A stretch of DNA of 64,000 nucleotides from JAEZBP01 sp963832725. GTDB lineage: Bacteria; Myxococcota_A; Polyangia; Polyangiales; Sandaracinaceae. The stretch lies in contig CAWHVG010000003.1 of the NCBI GenBank assembly GCA_963832725.1, positions 1,984,001 to 2,048,000 of the forward strand. The letters are read 5' to 3'. The translations under genes were made by a program, and so were the position numbers. Of this stretch, positions 38,595 to 49,956 are shown in pieces (position 1 is the stretch's first letter; each line of letters begins with the position of its first letter). Under the pieces are notes generated by a model. The model searched no databases. It was not told where the DNA came from and was given only the letters and a program-made list of their open reading frames with translations.

Positions 38595-39392
38595 TCAAGA
38601 GCTGGCGGAGGTGTAGCCGCGGATCGAGCGCTGCCAGATCAGGCGCGAGAGGATCGCGAACGCGAGCGAGCCGGCCACCGCGCCGATCAGCCGCTCGCTC
38701 TCCAGCGTGCCGAGCAGCGCCTGCGCCGGATAGGTCGTCATCAGCGCCAGCGGGACCAGGAAGGTGAAGATGAACGAGAGCGCGCCCTTGAACACCGAGG
38801 CGGGCCAACGCGCGGCGTCGAAGACCGACTCGAAGAGGTAGCGCAGGTTGTCGACGCGCACGGCGCGGAAGGCGACGCTGATCACCAGGATCCACAGCGA
38901 GTAGAGGATCACCACCCCGGCGCTGAGCATGACGAGCGCGACCACCACCGAGAGCGCGGTCGGCACGCGGCCGAGCTCGTGGAAGGCGTAGCCGAACACC
39001 AGCCCGCTCGAGACGAGGCTCAGCGCACGCCAGGGGAGAAAGCGCGCCGTCGACACCAGGAACTGCGCGTCCGCGGGCTTGAGCAGCACGAAGTCGAGCG
39101 TGCCTCGCCGGATGTGCTCGATGACCGTCGTCAGGCTCGGGTTGATGGCGCCCTTGAGCACGCCGTCGAGGAGCGTGAACCAGCCGACCACGACCAGCGC
39201 CTCGCCGTAGCTCCAGCCGGCGATGATCGGCCGCTCCTGGAAGACCAGGTAGAGCGGGACCAGCGCGGTGCCGGTCCAGAACACGCTCATCAGCCCGTCG
39301 AGCATGAACTCCCAGCGGTACTGCATCGCCAAGAGCAGCGAGAGCCGGGCCTGCGTCCCGAGGAGCCTCAGGTGCCGCGCCGCCGCGCTCAT
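38595..39392 (-). CDS. ABC-2 type exporter permease subunit (second)
   Basis: 265 residues, six predicted membrane helices. The N-terminal helix pattern (LAMQYRWEFMLDGLMSVFWT) and the block IRRGTLDFVLLKPADAQFLV are characteristic of the ABC-2 permease pairs that accompany a Nod/DrrA-like ATPase. Its ATG overlaps the stop of the first permease. It probably forms a heterodimer with that subunit. Intact. Cargo unknown. Confidence 0.9.
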   Translation of the reverse strand: MSAAARHLRLLGTQARLSLLLAMQYRWEFMLDGLMSVFWTGTALVPLYLVFQERPIIAGWSYGEALVVVGWFTLLDGVLKGAINPSLTTVIEHIRRGTLDFVLLKPADAQFLVSTARFLPWRALSLVSSGLVFGYAFHELGRVPTALSVVVALVMLSAGVVILYSLWILVISVAFRAVRVDNLRYLFESVFDAARWPASVFKGALSFIFTFLVPLALMTTYPAQALLGTLESERLIGAVAGSLAFAILSRLIWQRSIRGYTSASS

Positions 39393-40179
39393 CCGCCGTA
39401 CGCTTCGTAGCGCCGCAGCCCGCGACGCCAGACCACCGTCGCCACCACGCCCATGATCAGAACCCACAGCCACTGCGCCGCGAGCGACGCGCTGGCCTGC
39501 CCCAGCGTCAGCGCGCCGGTCAGGAGGTTCACCGGGAACGCGAGCTGGTAGGCGAAGGGGAGCCAGGGCGGGAGCCAGCGGATGGTGTCCGGGAAGAGCT
39601 CGATCGGGACCAGATAGCCGCTCAACACGAAGAACCCCGCGCTCCAGACGTCCATCAGCTTGATGCTCTGCTGGATCCACAGGCTGAGCGCGCCGAGGAT
39701 CACGTGGGCGAGGAAGGTGATCGCCCACGCGCCGACGAACGCGAAGGGGACGATCGACCAGAGCGCGAGGCCGTGCGCGATGTGGGTGCCGCCGGTGATC
39801 AGGAACGCCGCCACGCCCACCGGCAGCGCGACCGCGGCGCGGATCGGGATCGAGGCGAGGTTCTCGGTCGCGTAGAAGACGACCGGATGCACGGGCTTGA
39901 GCAGGCGCTGATTGAGCGCGCCGGTCCGCACCTCGTAGTTGATGGTCCACGCCGCCCACGCCCCGACCACCTGCCGCACCACGAACGCGCCCAGGAAATA
40001 CGCCGTGAAGCGGGCCTGGCCGAAGCCGCGGATCGGCGCTTCCTCCGCGACGGCGTGCCAGAGCGGCAGCATGATGAGCGGCATCGTCGTGGTCAGCACC
40101 CAGACCAGCGTCTCGGCGCGGTAGGCCACGGCGGCGACGAGCCCGACGCGCATCAGCGCCGGCAGCGCGCGCAGCGTCC

Positions 40180-40183
<4 letters not shown>
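39389..40183 (-). CDS. ABC-2 type exporter permease subunit (first)
   Basis: 264 residues from GTG 40183, which overlaps the ATPase stop (GTGA). Six membrane helices. YEVRTGALNQRLLKPVHPVV matches the LLKP block of its partner. The rest includes WIQQSIKLMDVWSAGFFVLS and LPIELFPD-like PIELFPDTIRWLPPW. Two related but different permeases in tandem fit a heterodimeric exporter. Intact. Confidence 0.9.
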
Positions 40184-41188
<1,005 letters not shown>

Positions 41189-41205
41189 CGGCCGAGCCCG
41201 GAACC

Positions 41206-41698
41206 CTACCCGCGCTGCCGCGCGAGGTGCCAGAGGCAAGCCGCCACGGTCGCCAGCTCGAGCGTCGTGACGGCGTGCGCCATCGGCGCGAAGAGATGCG
41301 GGCTCCTGACGTTCCACATGTCGGGGTTGGTGAAGGGCCATCCGAACCAGGCCGAGAACACGTAGCCGCTACGCTCCAGTCCCTCCACCGCGTCGTCGAC
41401 GAGGTCCGCGCCGAGATGCGAGAGCGCGCCGAGGAGCACGAAGCCGAGCCGAGCGCCCGTCTCGGGTGCGCGCCGCCGGAACGCCACCAGCCACACGACG
41501 CCGAGCAGCGCCCACACGAACGCGCTGTGTCCCACCGTGCGGCCGTAGACCGTGAAACCGAGCCGAATTCGCGGGCTTGTCCACGAGATCGGGCAGGAGC
41601 GCGCCGAAGCTCGCCGGCAGGATCGCGCCCGTGAGGCGAGCCACGCCGCCGCGGCGGGTGAGGAGGTAGGCCGTCGCCAAATGCCCGGGCGGCGTCAC
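41206..41698 (-). CDS. Membrane-bound metal-dependent hydrolase, YdjM/DUF457-like (frameshifted)
   Basis: About 163 residues. The start MTPPGHLATAYLLTRR, the downstream LPDLVDKP and SHLGADLVDDAVEG carry the His/Asp pattern of YdjM-type inner-membrane hydrolases. Helices such as SAFVWALLGVVWLVAFRRRA fit a membrane protein. The frame breaks at about 41562 in a GAATTC. It lies 17 bases upstream of the ABC ATPase and is probably co-transcribed. Enzyme activity in this family is poorly known. Confidence 0.78.
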
Positions 41699-41828
41699 CC
41701 GCGAAGGCTAGTCCGTCGACGCGTGGAGGCCGAACGATTTCGGACGGTCCAGTCCCTTCGCCGGCGTTGATCCGCGCTCCTTCGCAGCGCACCCTTCTCG
41801 CCTCACCCGCACCCGGAGAGCTCGAGCA

Positions 41829-42983
41829 ATGGTCGCCACGGAAGGTCTGGTCGGTCTTCGGCCGCAGAAGAAGCACGCGAGCCGCCTCACGAGCCCGCCC
41901 TACGACGTGATCAAGGAGGGCAGCCCGCTGGCGGCCCGCCTCGCGGCCAACCCGGACTCGCTCTACCACGTCATCCTCGGCGAGCACCCGGCGGGCGCCC
42001 TGCGCGCGCTGATCGAGCGCGGCGTGCTCGAGCGAGACGACGAACCCGCCTACTACGTCTACGAGCAGCGCTTCGGCGACGAGCAGCGCACCGGCGTCTT
42101 CTTGGCGGCGGAGGTCACCGACTACGCCGAGAAGCAGATCATCCGCCACGAGAAGACCTTCGACGCCAAGGTGAAGGGGCGCATCGCGCTGGCGCGGGCC
42201 ACCGAGCACACCATCGGTCCGGTCTTCCTGCTCACCCGCGCAGCGCTGGCGCCGCTCCTCGAGCAGGCCAAAGCGAGCGAGCCGCTCTACGCGTTCGAGA
42301 GCGACTTCGGCGGCGGCACGGATCTCTCCGGCATCGCCAACCGCGTGTGGCGGGTGACGGAGGCGAGCGAGCTCGGCCGCGCCATCCAGAGCGCGCTCGC
42401 GCCGCACCCGCTCTACATCGCCGACGGCCACCACCGCTATCACGCCGCGCTCAAGAACGACCAATCGCACGTGCTGGCGTACGTGACGCCCGAAGCGCGC
42501 ATCCTGGCCTACGATCGGGTCGTCAACGGCGTGCGGCCCTTCTCCGAAGTGAAGGACGCCCTCGATCTGACGCCGATGGAGCGCTTCGAGACGCCCGCCA
42601 AGCACGAGTTCGCGCTGCACACGCCGGAGGGCACCTGGCGGATGCGCGCGAAGGAGGTCCCGGACGACGTCGTCGGCAGGCTCGACTGCGCGATCCTCGA
42701 GCGCGAGCTCTACCCGCACCTCGAGCTGACCCACGAGCAGATCGTCGACCCGAAGCACTTCGACTACTACCCGGAGAGCGCGCTCGACGAGATGCGCGCG
42801 GTGGTCGAGGCCGGCAGCTACGAGCTGGCCATCGCGCTTCATCCCGTGAGCATCGACGAGCTGATGGCGGTGGCGGACGCGGGGCTCTCGAACCCGGACA
42901 TCGTCATGCCGGAGAAGAGCACCTTCTTCGCGCCGAAGATCCTGAGCGGCGTCTTCCTCTACCGGCACCGCCCACGCGGCTGA
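41829..42983 (+). CDS. DUF1015 family protein
   Basis: 384 residues, intact. Family marks: SRLTSPPYDVI near the N-terminus, YIADGHHRYHAAL in the middle and MPEKSTFFAPKILSG near the end. The His/Asp-rich central motif suggests metal or nucleotide chemistry, but the biochemical role of DUF1015 is not established. In several bacteria it neighbours serine/glycerate metabolism genes, but not here. Divergent from the exporter operon. Confidence 0.9.
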   Translation: MVATEGLVGLRPQKKHASRLTSPPYDVIKEGSPLAARLAANPDSLYHVILGEHPAGALRALIERGVLERDDEPAYYVYEQRFGDEQRTGVFLAAEVTDYAEKQIIRHEKTFDAKVKGRIALARATEHTIGPVFLLTRAALAPLLEQAKASEPLYAFESDFGGGTDLSGIANRVWRVTEASELGRAIQSALAPHPLYIADGHHRYHAALKNDQSHVLAYVTPEARILAYDRVVNGVRPFSEVKDALDLTPMERFETPAKHEFALHTPEGTWRMRAKEVPDDVVGRLDCAILERELYPHLELTHEQIVDPKHFDYYPESALDEMRAVVEAGSYELAIALHPVSIDELMAVADAGLSNPDIVMPEKSTFFAPKILSGVFLYRHRPRG

Positions 42984-43073
42984 GCACCGCGCCGGCTCCT
43001 CTGCCACGAACGCCCCGGCCTCACCCCGCAGCCCGAAAAGGTGCGGGAATGAAGAGCCGAGGAGGACGCCGGC

Positions 43074-45109
43074 TCAGCTCTGGCCCATCCGCTCGCGGAT
43101 CACGCCCGCCAGGCGCTCCACCCACGGCGCGTCCGGGCGGCCGGAAGCGCGCACGTGCGCGAGGTGCGGCTCGGGATCCCAACGGCCGACCGGCACCCCC
43201 TCGGCCAAGAGCTCCTTGACCCGCTCGAAGCAGCGCTTGCCCTCCTGCTCGGGCAGGTACACCAGCCCGTAGAAGCAGGCCTCGGCCAGCGGCGCGTCCT
43301 CGTCGTCGGGGCGGGCGCGCTCGAATCCAGCGCCGGAGCGAGCCGAGCGCTTCGTCGACCAGTCCGCGCGCCAAGAGGAAGCGCACCACGGCGGCCCAGC
43401 GCGGCGCGCGCTCCGGCTCCGCCCGCGCCGCCCGCAGGTGATAGTGGGCCGCCCTGAGATCGTCGTTGCGCCGGCGCTCCAGGAAGCGCGCGAACCACGC
43501 CAGGGTGATCGCATCGCGCGGCGCGAGCGTCACCGCACGCAGATACTGCCTCTCGGCGGCGTCGACGTCGCCTCGGCTGTCCTCGAGGAAGCGCGCGTAC
43601 TGCCGCGCCGGGTAGGGATCCTCGGGCGCCATCGCCATCGCCCGCTCGAAGAGCGCCTGCGCGCCCGCGTCGTCGCCGCGGGCCTGCTCGAGGAAGCGCG
43701 CATAGTCGACCGCGACCTGGGCCGTCGGCTCGATCTCCAGCGCGCGCTTGTAGTAGGTCTCGGCCCGCGCGTCGTCGCCGACCGCCCGCTCGAGGAAGCG
43801 CGCGTACTCGCCGAGCCACTTGGGATCGTGGAGCCCCGCCGCGATGGCCTGCCGGTAGTGCCAATCGGCGGCGGCGGTGTCGCCCCGCTGCCGAACGAGA
43901 AAGCGCGCCAAGAGCCCGTGCGCCCACCCGTCGCGCGGCGCCAACGCCAGCGCGCGGCGGAGCATCTCCTCCGCCTCGTCGAGCTCGCCGCGCTGCTCGA
44001 GCAAGGCCGCGTGGCGGCGCAAGGTCGGTCCGTGCTCGGGATCCGCGGCCAGCGCCTCGCGGTAGGCCGCATCGGCGGCGGAGAGCTCGCGCTGCTGCTC
44101 GAGCACGTAGCCGCGGTCACTGATGGCATCGACCTCGGTGGAGCGCGGCGCCGCGAACCCAATCGACGCGGAAGGCTCGCGAATCCTCGCCCTCCAGGAA
44201 GGCCTGGTACTGACGCAGCAGCGTGGCGTGGGCCGGCTGCAGCTCCACCGCCCGACGATAGTGCCGCGCCGCCCGCGAGCGGTCGCCGCGGGCCTCGTGC
44301 AGGAACGCCGCGAACCACCAATGCGTGCTCCAGCGCTCCGGCTCGGCGGCGAGCGCGCGCTCGAAGAGCGACTCGGCCCGGTCGAGCTCGCGCCCCTGCG
44401 TCCAGAGCAGAAGCGCGAAGTTGCTGAGCGCGAAGCCGTGGTCGGGCGCCAGCGAGAGCGCTCGCTCGAACGCCACGGCCGCCGCGTCGGGATCGGCGCC
44501 CAGCGTCTGCAAGAAGACGGCGTACCAGGCCCAGAGATCGGCCGTCTCGGGCGCCGCCTCGACGGCGCGCTCGTAGGTCTCGCGAGCCCGCTCCGCGTCG
44601 CGCCGCTGGTGGTGCAGGAAGCGAGCGAACGACTCCAGCGTCTCCGCGTCGTCCGGCTCCAGCGCCAGCGCGCGCTCGTAGAGCGCCTCGGCGCGGTCGA
44701 CATCGCGCCGCGCCTGCTCGTGGAAGTAGGCCAGGTCCGAGAGCGGCCCGGCGCGATCCGGCACCACCTCGACGCAGTGCTCGTAGAGCTCCTGTGCCCC
44801 GTCGAGATCACGGCGGAGGTAGTGCAAGAGGCGCGCGTAGTCGCTCAGCGCCTGCGGATGATCGGGATCGAGCTCCAGCGCGTGGCGGTAGCCGGCCTCG
44901 GCCCCGTCGACGTCGCCGCGCGCGTCGTGGAGGAAGCGGGCCAGGGCCCAGTGCACCGTCGCGTCGGCGGGAGCGGCCTCGACCGCCGCCCGCAAGCGCT
45001 CCTCGGCGCGGTCGGGATCCTCGCGAGCCACGCGAAACGCGCTGGCGATCAGCGCCCGCGGCTCGTCGGCGGCCACCGCATGATCGGGGTCGGCGCGATG
45101 ATCGCTCAC
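43074..45109 (-). CDS. Large TPR/HAT-like repeat protein (two frameshifts)
   Basis: About 678 residues from GTG 45109. It is built almost entirely of ~34-residue helical repeats whose first helix reads W/YARFL..RGDxDxAE and second YxRALxLxP, for example YARFLEDSRGDVDAAERQYL. I count about fifteen or more units. The Trp/Tyr-Ala-x-Phe-Leu start is closer to HAT (half-a-TPR) repeats than classic TPR. No signal peptide. Breaks: GAATC at 44181-44185 (restored GEDREPSASIGFAAP) and GAATC at 43323-43327 (restored RRWIERARPDDEDAP). Likely a protein-interaction scaffold. Confidence 0.85.
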
Positions 45110-45458
45110 GGCCGCCCCGGCCGTTGGCGGCTGGAAAATCGAACCTGCCGAGGGGTCAGAGCACGCATCGCGAGGTTCGCCGGGAGGGGCTCGACCGTCG
45201 CCGGAATCCACCAGCAGATCGGCGCACGGGCACGAGCACGCCCCTCCCGTCCTTGTACCAGATTAGGAGGCGCGCTCCCACGACCGGCAAGTGGCGTACG
45301 GCGACAATCCCGCCAAAACGGCACAAATTTCCGACTTCCGAGCGTCCCGAAAGGTAGTTCCGCCGCCTCGGACGATGCTCCCATTCGTGGAGGGGATCGG
45401 GTCCCTGTCTCCCCCGCCTGCGGCCCGGCGCCGGCCCCGCTACCATGCGCGCCTCGCG
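45110..45458. other. Divergent intergenic region, no gene seen
   Basis: 349 bases between the TPR/HAT gene and the parvulin gene. No convincing gene, RNA or repeat. The segment near 45290-45360 is less GC-rich (CACAAATTTCCGACTTCCG), as expected for promoter DNA. Confidence 0.4.
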
Positions 45459-46296
45459 ATGCCTCGCCCCGATTCGCTGCCGCGCCGCGTGCTCCGCGAG
45501 CCGCTCCTGCACTTCGCGCTGCTCGCCGTGGTCGTGTTCGCGGTCGACCGCGCCTGGGTCGAGGGCGACGCGCCGGAGCCCGACACCATCGTGGTCTCGC
45601 CCGCCTTCCGCGAGGGCCTCCGCGATCGCTACCGGCGCATGCATGGTGAGCTGCCGGACGACGCGACCACGCGCGAGCTGGTCCGCTCGTTCGTGCGCGA
45701 CGAAGCGCTGGTCCGCGAGGCGCGCCGCCTCGGTCTCGACCGGGACGACACGGTGGTGCGGCGGCGCCTCGTCCAGAAGATGGAGCTCTGGCTGGAGGCG
45801 AGCGTGGACCCGCCGGAGCCCGACGACGACGCGCTCGAGGCCGCACTGCGCGAAGACGCCGCGCGCTACCGGCGACCCGCCCGCGTCGCGTTCGAGCACG
45901 TCTTCTTCCGGAACGAGCGCCCGGACGCCGACGGCGACGCCCGGACCGCGCTCGACGCGCTCCGAATCGGGCGCTGCCGCCGACGCGCTCGGGGACGCCT
46001 TCCTGCTCGGCCGTACGCTACCTCTCCGCTCCCGAACCGAGCTGACCGGCACGTTCGGCGAGGCGTTCGCCGAGGCACTCTTCGACGCGCCCGAAGGCAC
46101 CTGGACGGGACCGGTCGAGAGCAGCTACGGCCAGCACCTCGTCCGGATCACCGGACGCGAGCCCGCCACCCTGCCGCCGCTCTCGGCCATCCGCGAGCGC
46201 ATCCTGCACGACGTGATGCGGGCCCAGCGCGAAGAGGCGGTCCGCGCGCGCATCGAGGCGCTGCTAGCCCGCTACCGCCTGGACGAGAACGACTGA
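45459..46296 (+). CDS. Parvulin-type (PpiC) peptidyl-prolyl isomerase, membrane anchored (frameshifted)
   Basis: About 279 residues. N-terminal membrane helix (LLHFALLAVVVFAVDRAW), then a SurA/PrsA-like helical segment and a rotamase domain (RVAFEHVFFRNERP through GTFGEAFAEALFDAPEG and SSYGQHLVRITGREP). It should face the periplasm and assist envelope protein folding. One insertion, GAATC at 45964-45968, splits it; restoring GATC reads ALRSGAAADALGDAF. No good Shine-Dalgarno at ATG 45459, so the exact start is uncertain. Confidence 0.86.
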
Positions 46297-46541
46297 ACGT
46301 CGCTCGATGCTGGCCTTCGCCCGCGGCCAATCCGTCCACGGTGTGGCCGCTCGTCGTCGTGCGATCGACCCCACGGCGCCCTGCTGCCGGGCCGGCTCGA
46401 CCGTGGGGCTCGGTCCGACTCATCGACGGGCCTCCACTCCGGAGCGACGAGGCTCGCGGGCGTTCGAGCGTGCTGCGACGTCCCTGCGCGCGTGCCGACC
46501 CGCCGCGGCGCCGCGTCCGCGCGTGCTACCTTGCCGCTCGC

Positions 46542-47567
46542 ATGGAGGAAGGCGAAGCGATCCCCGGCGGTGTCCGCGACGCGTTCGAGCTCGACGAGGA
46601 CACGCCGGAGCCCGTCTCGGTCGGCTGGATCAACCGCACCTTCATCGCTCGCCGGAAGGGGGCGCGGGTCGTCGTTCAGCGCCTGCACCCGATCTTCTCC
46701 GGCGAGGTCAACCTCGACATCGACAGGATCACCGCCCACGTGGCCGAGCGCGGGGTGACGACGCCGCGCCTGGTCCGCGCGCGGGACGGGTCCGCCTGGG
46801 TGGACGAGGGCGGCGTGTGGCGAGCGCTCACCTTCGTCGAGGGCCGCACACTCCACGCATTCGCACCTGCCGAGGCCCGCGCCGCCGCGACGCTGGTCGC
46901 GCGCTTTCACGCCGCGCTCGAGGACCTCGATCACACCTTCCACTTCACCCGCGAAGGCGCGCACGACACGCCGGCGCACCTCGCCAAGCTGGCGGCGCTC
47001 CACCGCGCGAACGAGAGCCACGCCGCCTTCACCTCGCTGGCCGCGGACATCCTCCGGCACGGCGAGGCGCTGCCCGATCTCCGCGCGCTCCCGCGGCGCA
47101 TCGTGCACGGCGACCTCAAGGCCACCAACATCCTCTTCGAGCCGGACGCGGACGCCGCGCTCGCGCTGGTCGACCTCGACACCCTCGCCCACGGCACGCT
47201 GGCGGTGGAGCTCGGCGACGCCCTCCGCTCCTGGTGCAACCCGAGCGACGAGAGCGATCCGGAAGCACGCTTCGACGAAGCTCGCTTCGCGGCCGCCATG
47301 GAGGGGTACGCCGAGGGCGCGCGCGGGCGGCTCGGCGAGCCGGAGATCGCGGCCATCGTGCCCGGCGTGGAGACCCTCGCCGTCGAGCTGGCCAGCCGCT
47401 TCGCCGCTGACGTGATCGAGGACCGCTACTTCGGCTTCGACGCGACGCGCTTCGCCTCCCGGGTCGAGCACAACCTGGCCCGCGCCCGCGCCCAGCTCGG
47501 GCTGGCAGCATCCGTCCGAGCCCAGCGGCCCCGTCTCGACGCCATCGTCCGCCGCACGTTCGGCTGA
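46542..47567 (+). CDS. Aminoglycoside phosphotransferase-fold kinase, N-acetylhexosamine kinase (NahK)-like
   Basis: 341 residues, intact. APH fold: substrate/nucleotide start GWINRTFIARRKGARVVVQR; catalytic loop VHGDLKATNILFE (HGDxxxxN); Mg loop LVDLDTLAHG. The WINxTF...QRLHPIF pattern is close to that in N-acetylhexosamine 1-kinases, which phosphorylate HexNAc at C1. A general small-molecule kinase cannot be excluded. It follows the parvulin gene by 245 bases. That gap holds no recognisable feature. Confidence 0.82.
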   Translation: MEEGEAIPGGVRDAFELDEDTPEPVSVGWINRTFIARRKGARVVVQRLHPIFSGEVNLDIDRITAHVAERGVTTPRLVRARDGSAWVDEGGVWRALTFVEGRTLHAFAPAEARAAATLVARFHAALEDLDHTFHFTREGAHDTPAHLAKLAALHRANESHAAFTSLAADILRHGEALPDLRALPRRIVHGDLKATNILFEPDADAALALVDLDTLAHGTLAVELGDALRSWCNPSDESDPEARFDEARFAAAMEGYAEGARGRLGEPEIAAIVPGVETLAVELASRFAADVIEDRYFGFDATRFASRVEHNLARARAQLGLAASVRAQRPRLDAIVRRTFG

Positions 47568-47596
47568 CCCGCGCCCCGCTCGACACCGCGCCTCCA

Positions 47597-47619
47597 GCGC
47601 CCGATTCCGCATCGGGCGC
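47597..47619. terminator. Perfect 9-bp hairpin between convergent genes
   Basis: GCGCCCGAT (47597-47605) pairs with ATCGGGCGC (47611-47619) over a 5-nt loop. It lies between the convergent APH-kinase and DUF4870 genes. No T-run, so at most a partial or Rho-assisted bidirectional terminator. A ~31-base imperfect direct repeat (47561 and 47654) brackets it. Confidence 0.45.
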
Positions 47620-47738
47620 GGCCGCATCGCGACGGCACCGTCGGCCGCGCGTGCGGCTGACCCGCGCCTCGTTCGACGGCGCCTCGAAAGGCACGCGTGG
47701 CGCCTCGGCCCGATGCCGCGGCGCCCGCGCCCCTGCGA

Positions 47739-48218
47739 TCAGAAGGTGATCGGTCCCGCCTGCGTCTGACCGGGGTGACGCTCGCGCGCGTACTTGCCCA
47801 CCAGCGGCAGCTCGTACCACTCGCCGTGGTAGGCCTTCATGGTCGCGATGACCTCGAAGATCATGTACGGCCACACCGCGAGGAGCGCGCCGAGGCCGCA
47901 GGTCACGGCCGTGAACACGAAGAACGCGAGCCCGAAGTAGAGCGACTGCAGCGCGTGGAACGCGACGAAGTCCGACTCGTCCTTCTTCAAGAGGTAGAGC
48001 ACGAGCGGTCCGATGATCCCGCCCTCGAAGAAGGTCAGCCCGTGCGCGACGGCAGCCCAGGTCCGCTCGTCGTTCGTCGGCTCACCCCCTGAACCCGGCT
48101 GCGGCTGCCCGAACGCCGGCTGCGGCGGTTGCTGCCCGAACGCCGGCTGCGGCTGCCCGGAACCGGGCTGGCCGCCCTGCGGGGGCCACTGTCCCTGTGG
48201 GTTCTGCTGTCCTTCCAA
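47739..48218 (-). CDS. DUF4870 (Tic20-like) small membrane protein
   Basis: 159 residues. A TTG at 48218 is chosen because GAGGAGG lies six bases upstream; no ATG fits. The N-terminal ~50 residues are Gln/Pro/Gly repeats (QPAFGQPQPGSG). The DUF4870 domain follows, with GPLVLYLLKKDESDFVAFHA and helices LAFFVFTAVTCGLGALLAVW. Function of the family is unknown. It lies just downstream of the PolX-PHP gene on the same strand. Confidence 0.85.
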   Translation of the reverse strand: MEGQQNPQGQWPPQGGQPGSGQPQPAFGQQPPQPAFGQPQPGSGGEPTNDERTWAAVAHGLTFFEGGIIGPLVLYLLKKDESDFVAFHALQSLYFGLAFFVFTAVTCGLGALLAVWPYMIFEVIATMKAYHGEWYELPLVGKYARERHPGQTQAGPITF

Positions 48219-48256
48219 CTCGTCCTCCTCGCGGCTCGTTCGGCCGCACGGGGTCT

Positions 48257-49936
48257 TCAACGAACGAGGGCCTCGCTCTCTTTCGCCCGCCGCGCTCGTA
48301 GCCACGCTCGGAGCTCGGCCAGCGAGCGCGTGTTGAGCACGTTCTCCGGAGAGAGCCCGGCCCTCCGCGCGATCGTGACGCCGTACTCGAGGTTGTCCAG
48401 CTCGTCGACCGAGTGCGCGTCGGCCGCGATCGACACCAGGAGCCCGCGCTCCTTGGCCATCGCCAGGTGTCGCTCGTTCAAGTCCAGCCGCTGCGGGCTC
48501 GCGTTCAGCTCGACCGCGCAGCCCTGCGCCGCGCACGCGTCCAGGAAGGCGTCCACGTCGAATGCGCTCGGCTCGCGACCGAGGAGCAGCCTCCCCGTCG
48601 GGTGACCGACCACGTCCGTCCACGGGTTCGATGCCGCAGAGACCATGCGCGCGGTCATCTGCGCGGCGTCCTGCCCGTGCCGCCGGTGCACCGACGCAAT
48701 CACCAGGTCGAGCTCGGCGAGCACCTCCTCGGGGTAGTCGAGCGAACCGTCTGGGAGGATGTCGCTCTCCACGCCGCTCAAGAGCCCGCAGCCCTTCGAC
48801 GTGAGCGCCGCGATGATCCGTGCCTGGGCCAGCAGGCGCTCGGCGTCCAAGCCGCGCGCGTAGGACGCGCTCTGGCTGTGATCGGAGATGCCGAGGTAGG
48901 TCAGGCCGCGAGCCGCCGCCGCGTCACGCATCTGGGTCAGCGTGGCCGAGCCGTCCGACTCGAGCGTGTGGTTGTGGAGCGCCCCGCGCAGATCCGCGCG
49001 CGTGACGAGCGCCGGCGCCGCCACGCCCTGCTCGACGAGCGGCACCTCCGGCTCCCGTCGCTCGGGCGCCGTCGGCACCAACCCGAGCGCGCGGTAGAGC
49101 GAGCCTTCGTCGGGGCACGGCACGGGCTCGCCGCCGCGCGAGAGCCCCGCCGCGTCGAACGTCATCCCGTGCTCCCTCGCGCGCGCCGAGAGGGCGTCGA
49201 GGTGGACATCGCTCGCCGTCAGCCACACCGCCCGCGCGCCGAACGCGCTTTCGTCGGCGACGTGGACCGCGATGGGCACCTCGGGCGGACGCGCCGCCGC
49301 CGCGCCGGCGATTCCGGCCTCGACGTCGTCGCCGCTCACCAACACGGCCAGCTCCCTCACCAGCTCCAGCCCGCGCGGCAGCTCCCCCACGGCGACCGCC
49401 CGTGCGATGGAAGGCTGCGCCGCCAGCGCCGCCAGATAGGGCTCCACCAGCGCCCGCGCGCGGTCCCGCCGCAGGAGGCCTTCGGTCGCCCGCATCGCCT
49501 CGATCGCGGCCAGCACCTTCGCCTGCGTCTTGGCGCCGAAGCCCGAGAGCTCGATCAAGCGATTCTCCCGGCACGCGTACTCCAGCTCGCCGAGCGTCTG
49601 GATGCCGAGCTCGATGAAGAGCGACTTCACCTTCTTGGCGCCGAGCCCCTTGATGCGCCGGATCTCGAAGAGCCCGCTCGGCAGCGCGGCCTCCATCCGG
49701 GTCAACGCCTCGGGGCGCTCGCCGGCCAGCACCGTCGCGATCACGGAGAGCGTGCCCTCGCCGATCCCGCGCACCTTCGCGAGCCCACCCCCGTCGAGCT
49801 CGGCTCGCAGATCGCCCTCGAGGTTGCGCACGGCCCACGCCGCCCGCGCATACGTCTTCGCTCGCGGATCGTCGAGCAGCTCGGCGGCGAACGCCAGCCG
49901 CTCGAGCACATCCGTCACCGCCCGCCGGGTCGTCAT
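48257..49936 (-). CDS. PolX-like protein with HhH and PHP domains, degenerate polymerase site
   Basis: 559 residues, intact, with GGAGGAG before ATG 49936. Residues ~1-170 are the helix-hairpin-helix part of family X polymerases (VRGIGEGTLSVIATV, IKGLGAKKVKSLF and LSGFGAKTQAKVLAAI). The palm follows, but the expected GSxRR...GDxD catalytic block is replaced by VGELPRGLELVRELAVLV, lacking the Asp pair. The C-terminal PHP phosphoesterase keeps its metal ligands: HNHTLESDG, ISDHS, GVESDIL, VGHPTGRLL and AADAHS. It is probably a DNA-binding nuclease/phosphatase rather than a polymerase. It is 20 bases downstream of polA. Confidence 0.87.
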   Translation of the reverse strand: MTTRRAVTDVLERLAFAAELLDDPRAKTYARAAWAVRNLEGDLRAELDGGGLAKVRGIGEGTLSVIATVLAGERPEALTRMEAALPSGLFEIRRIKGLGAKKVKSLFIELGIQTLGELEYACRENRLIELSGFGAKTQAKVLAAIEAMRATEGLLRRDRARALVEPYLAALAAQPSIARAVAVGELPRGLELVRELAVLVSGDDVEAGIAGAAAARPPEVPIAVHVADESAFGARAVWLTASDVHLDALSARAREHGMTFDAAGLSRGGEPVPCPDEGSLYRALGLVPTAPERREPEVPLVEQGVAAPALVTRADLRGALHNHTLESDGSATLTQMRDAAAARGLTYLGISDHSQSASYARGLDAERLLAQARIIAALTSKGCGLLSGVESDILPDGSLDYPEEVLAELDLVIASVHRRHGQDAAQMTARMVSAASNPWTDVVGHPTGRLLLGREPSAFDVDAFLDACAAQGCAVELNASPQRLDLNERHLAMAKERGLLVSIAADAHSVDELDNLEYGVTIARRAGLSPENVLNTRSLAELRAWLRARRAKESEALVR

Positions 49937-49956
49937 CGTGCGTCTCCTCCGGCGGC

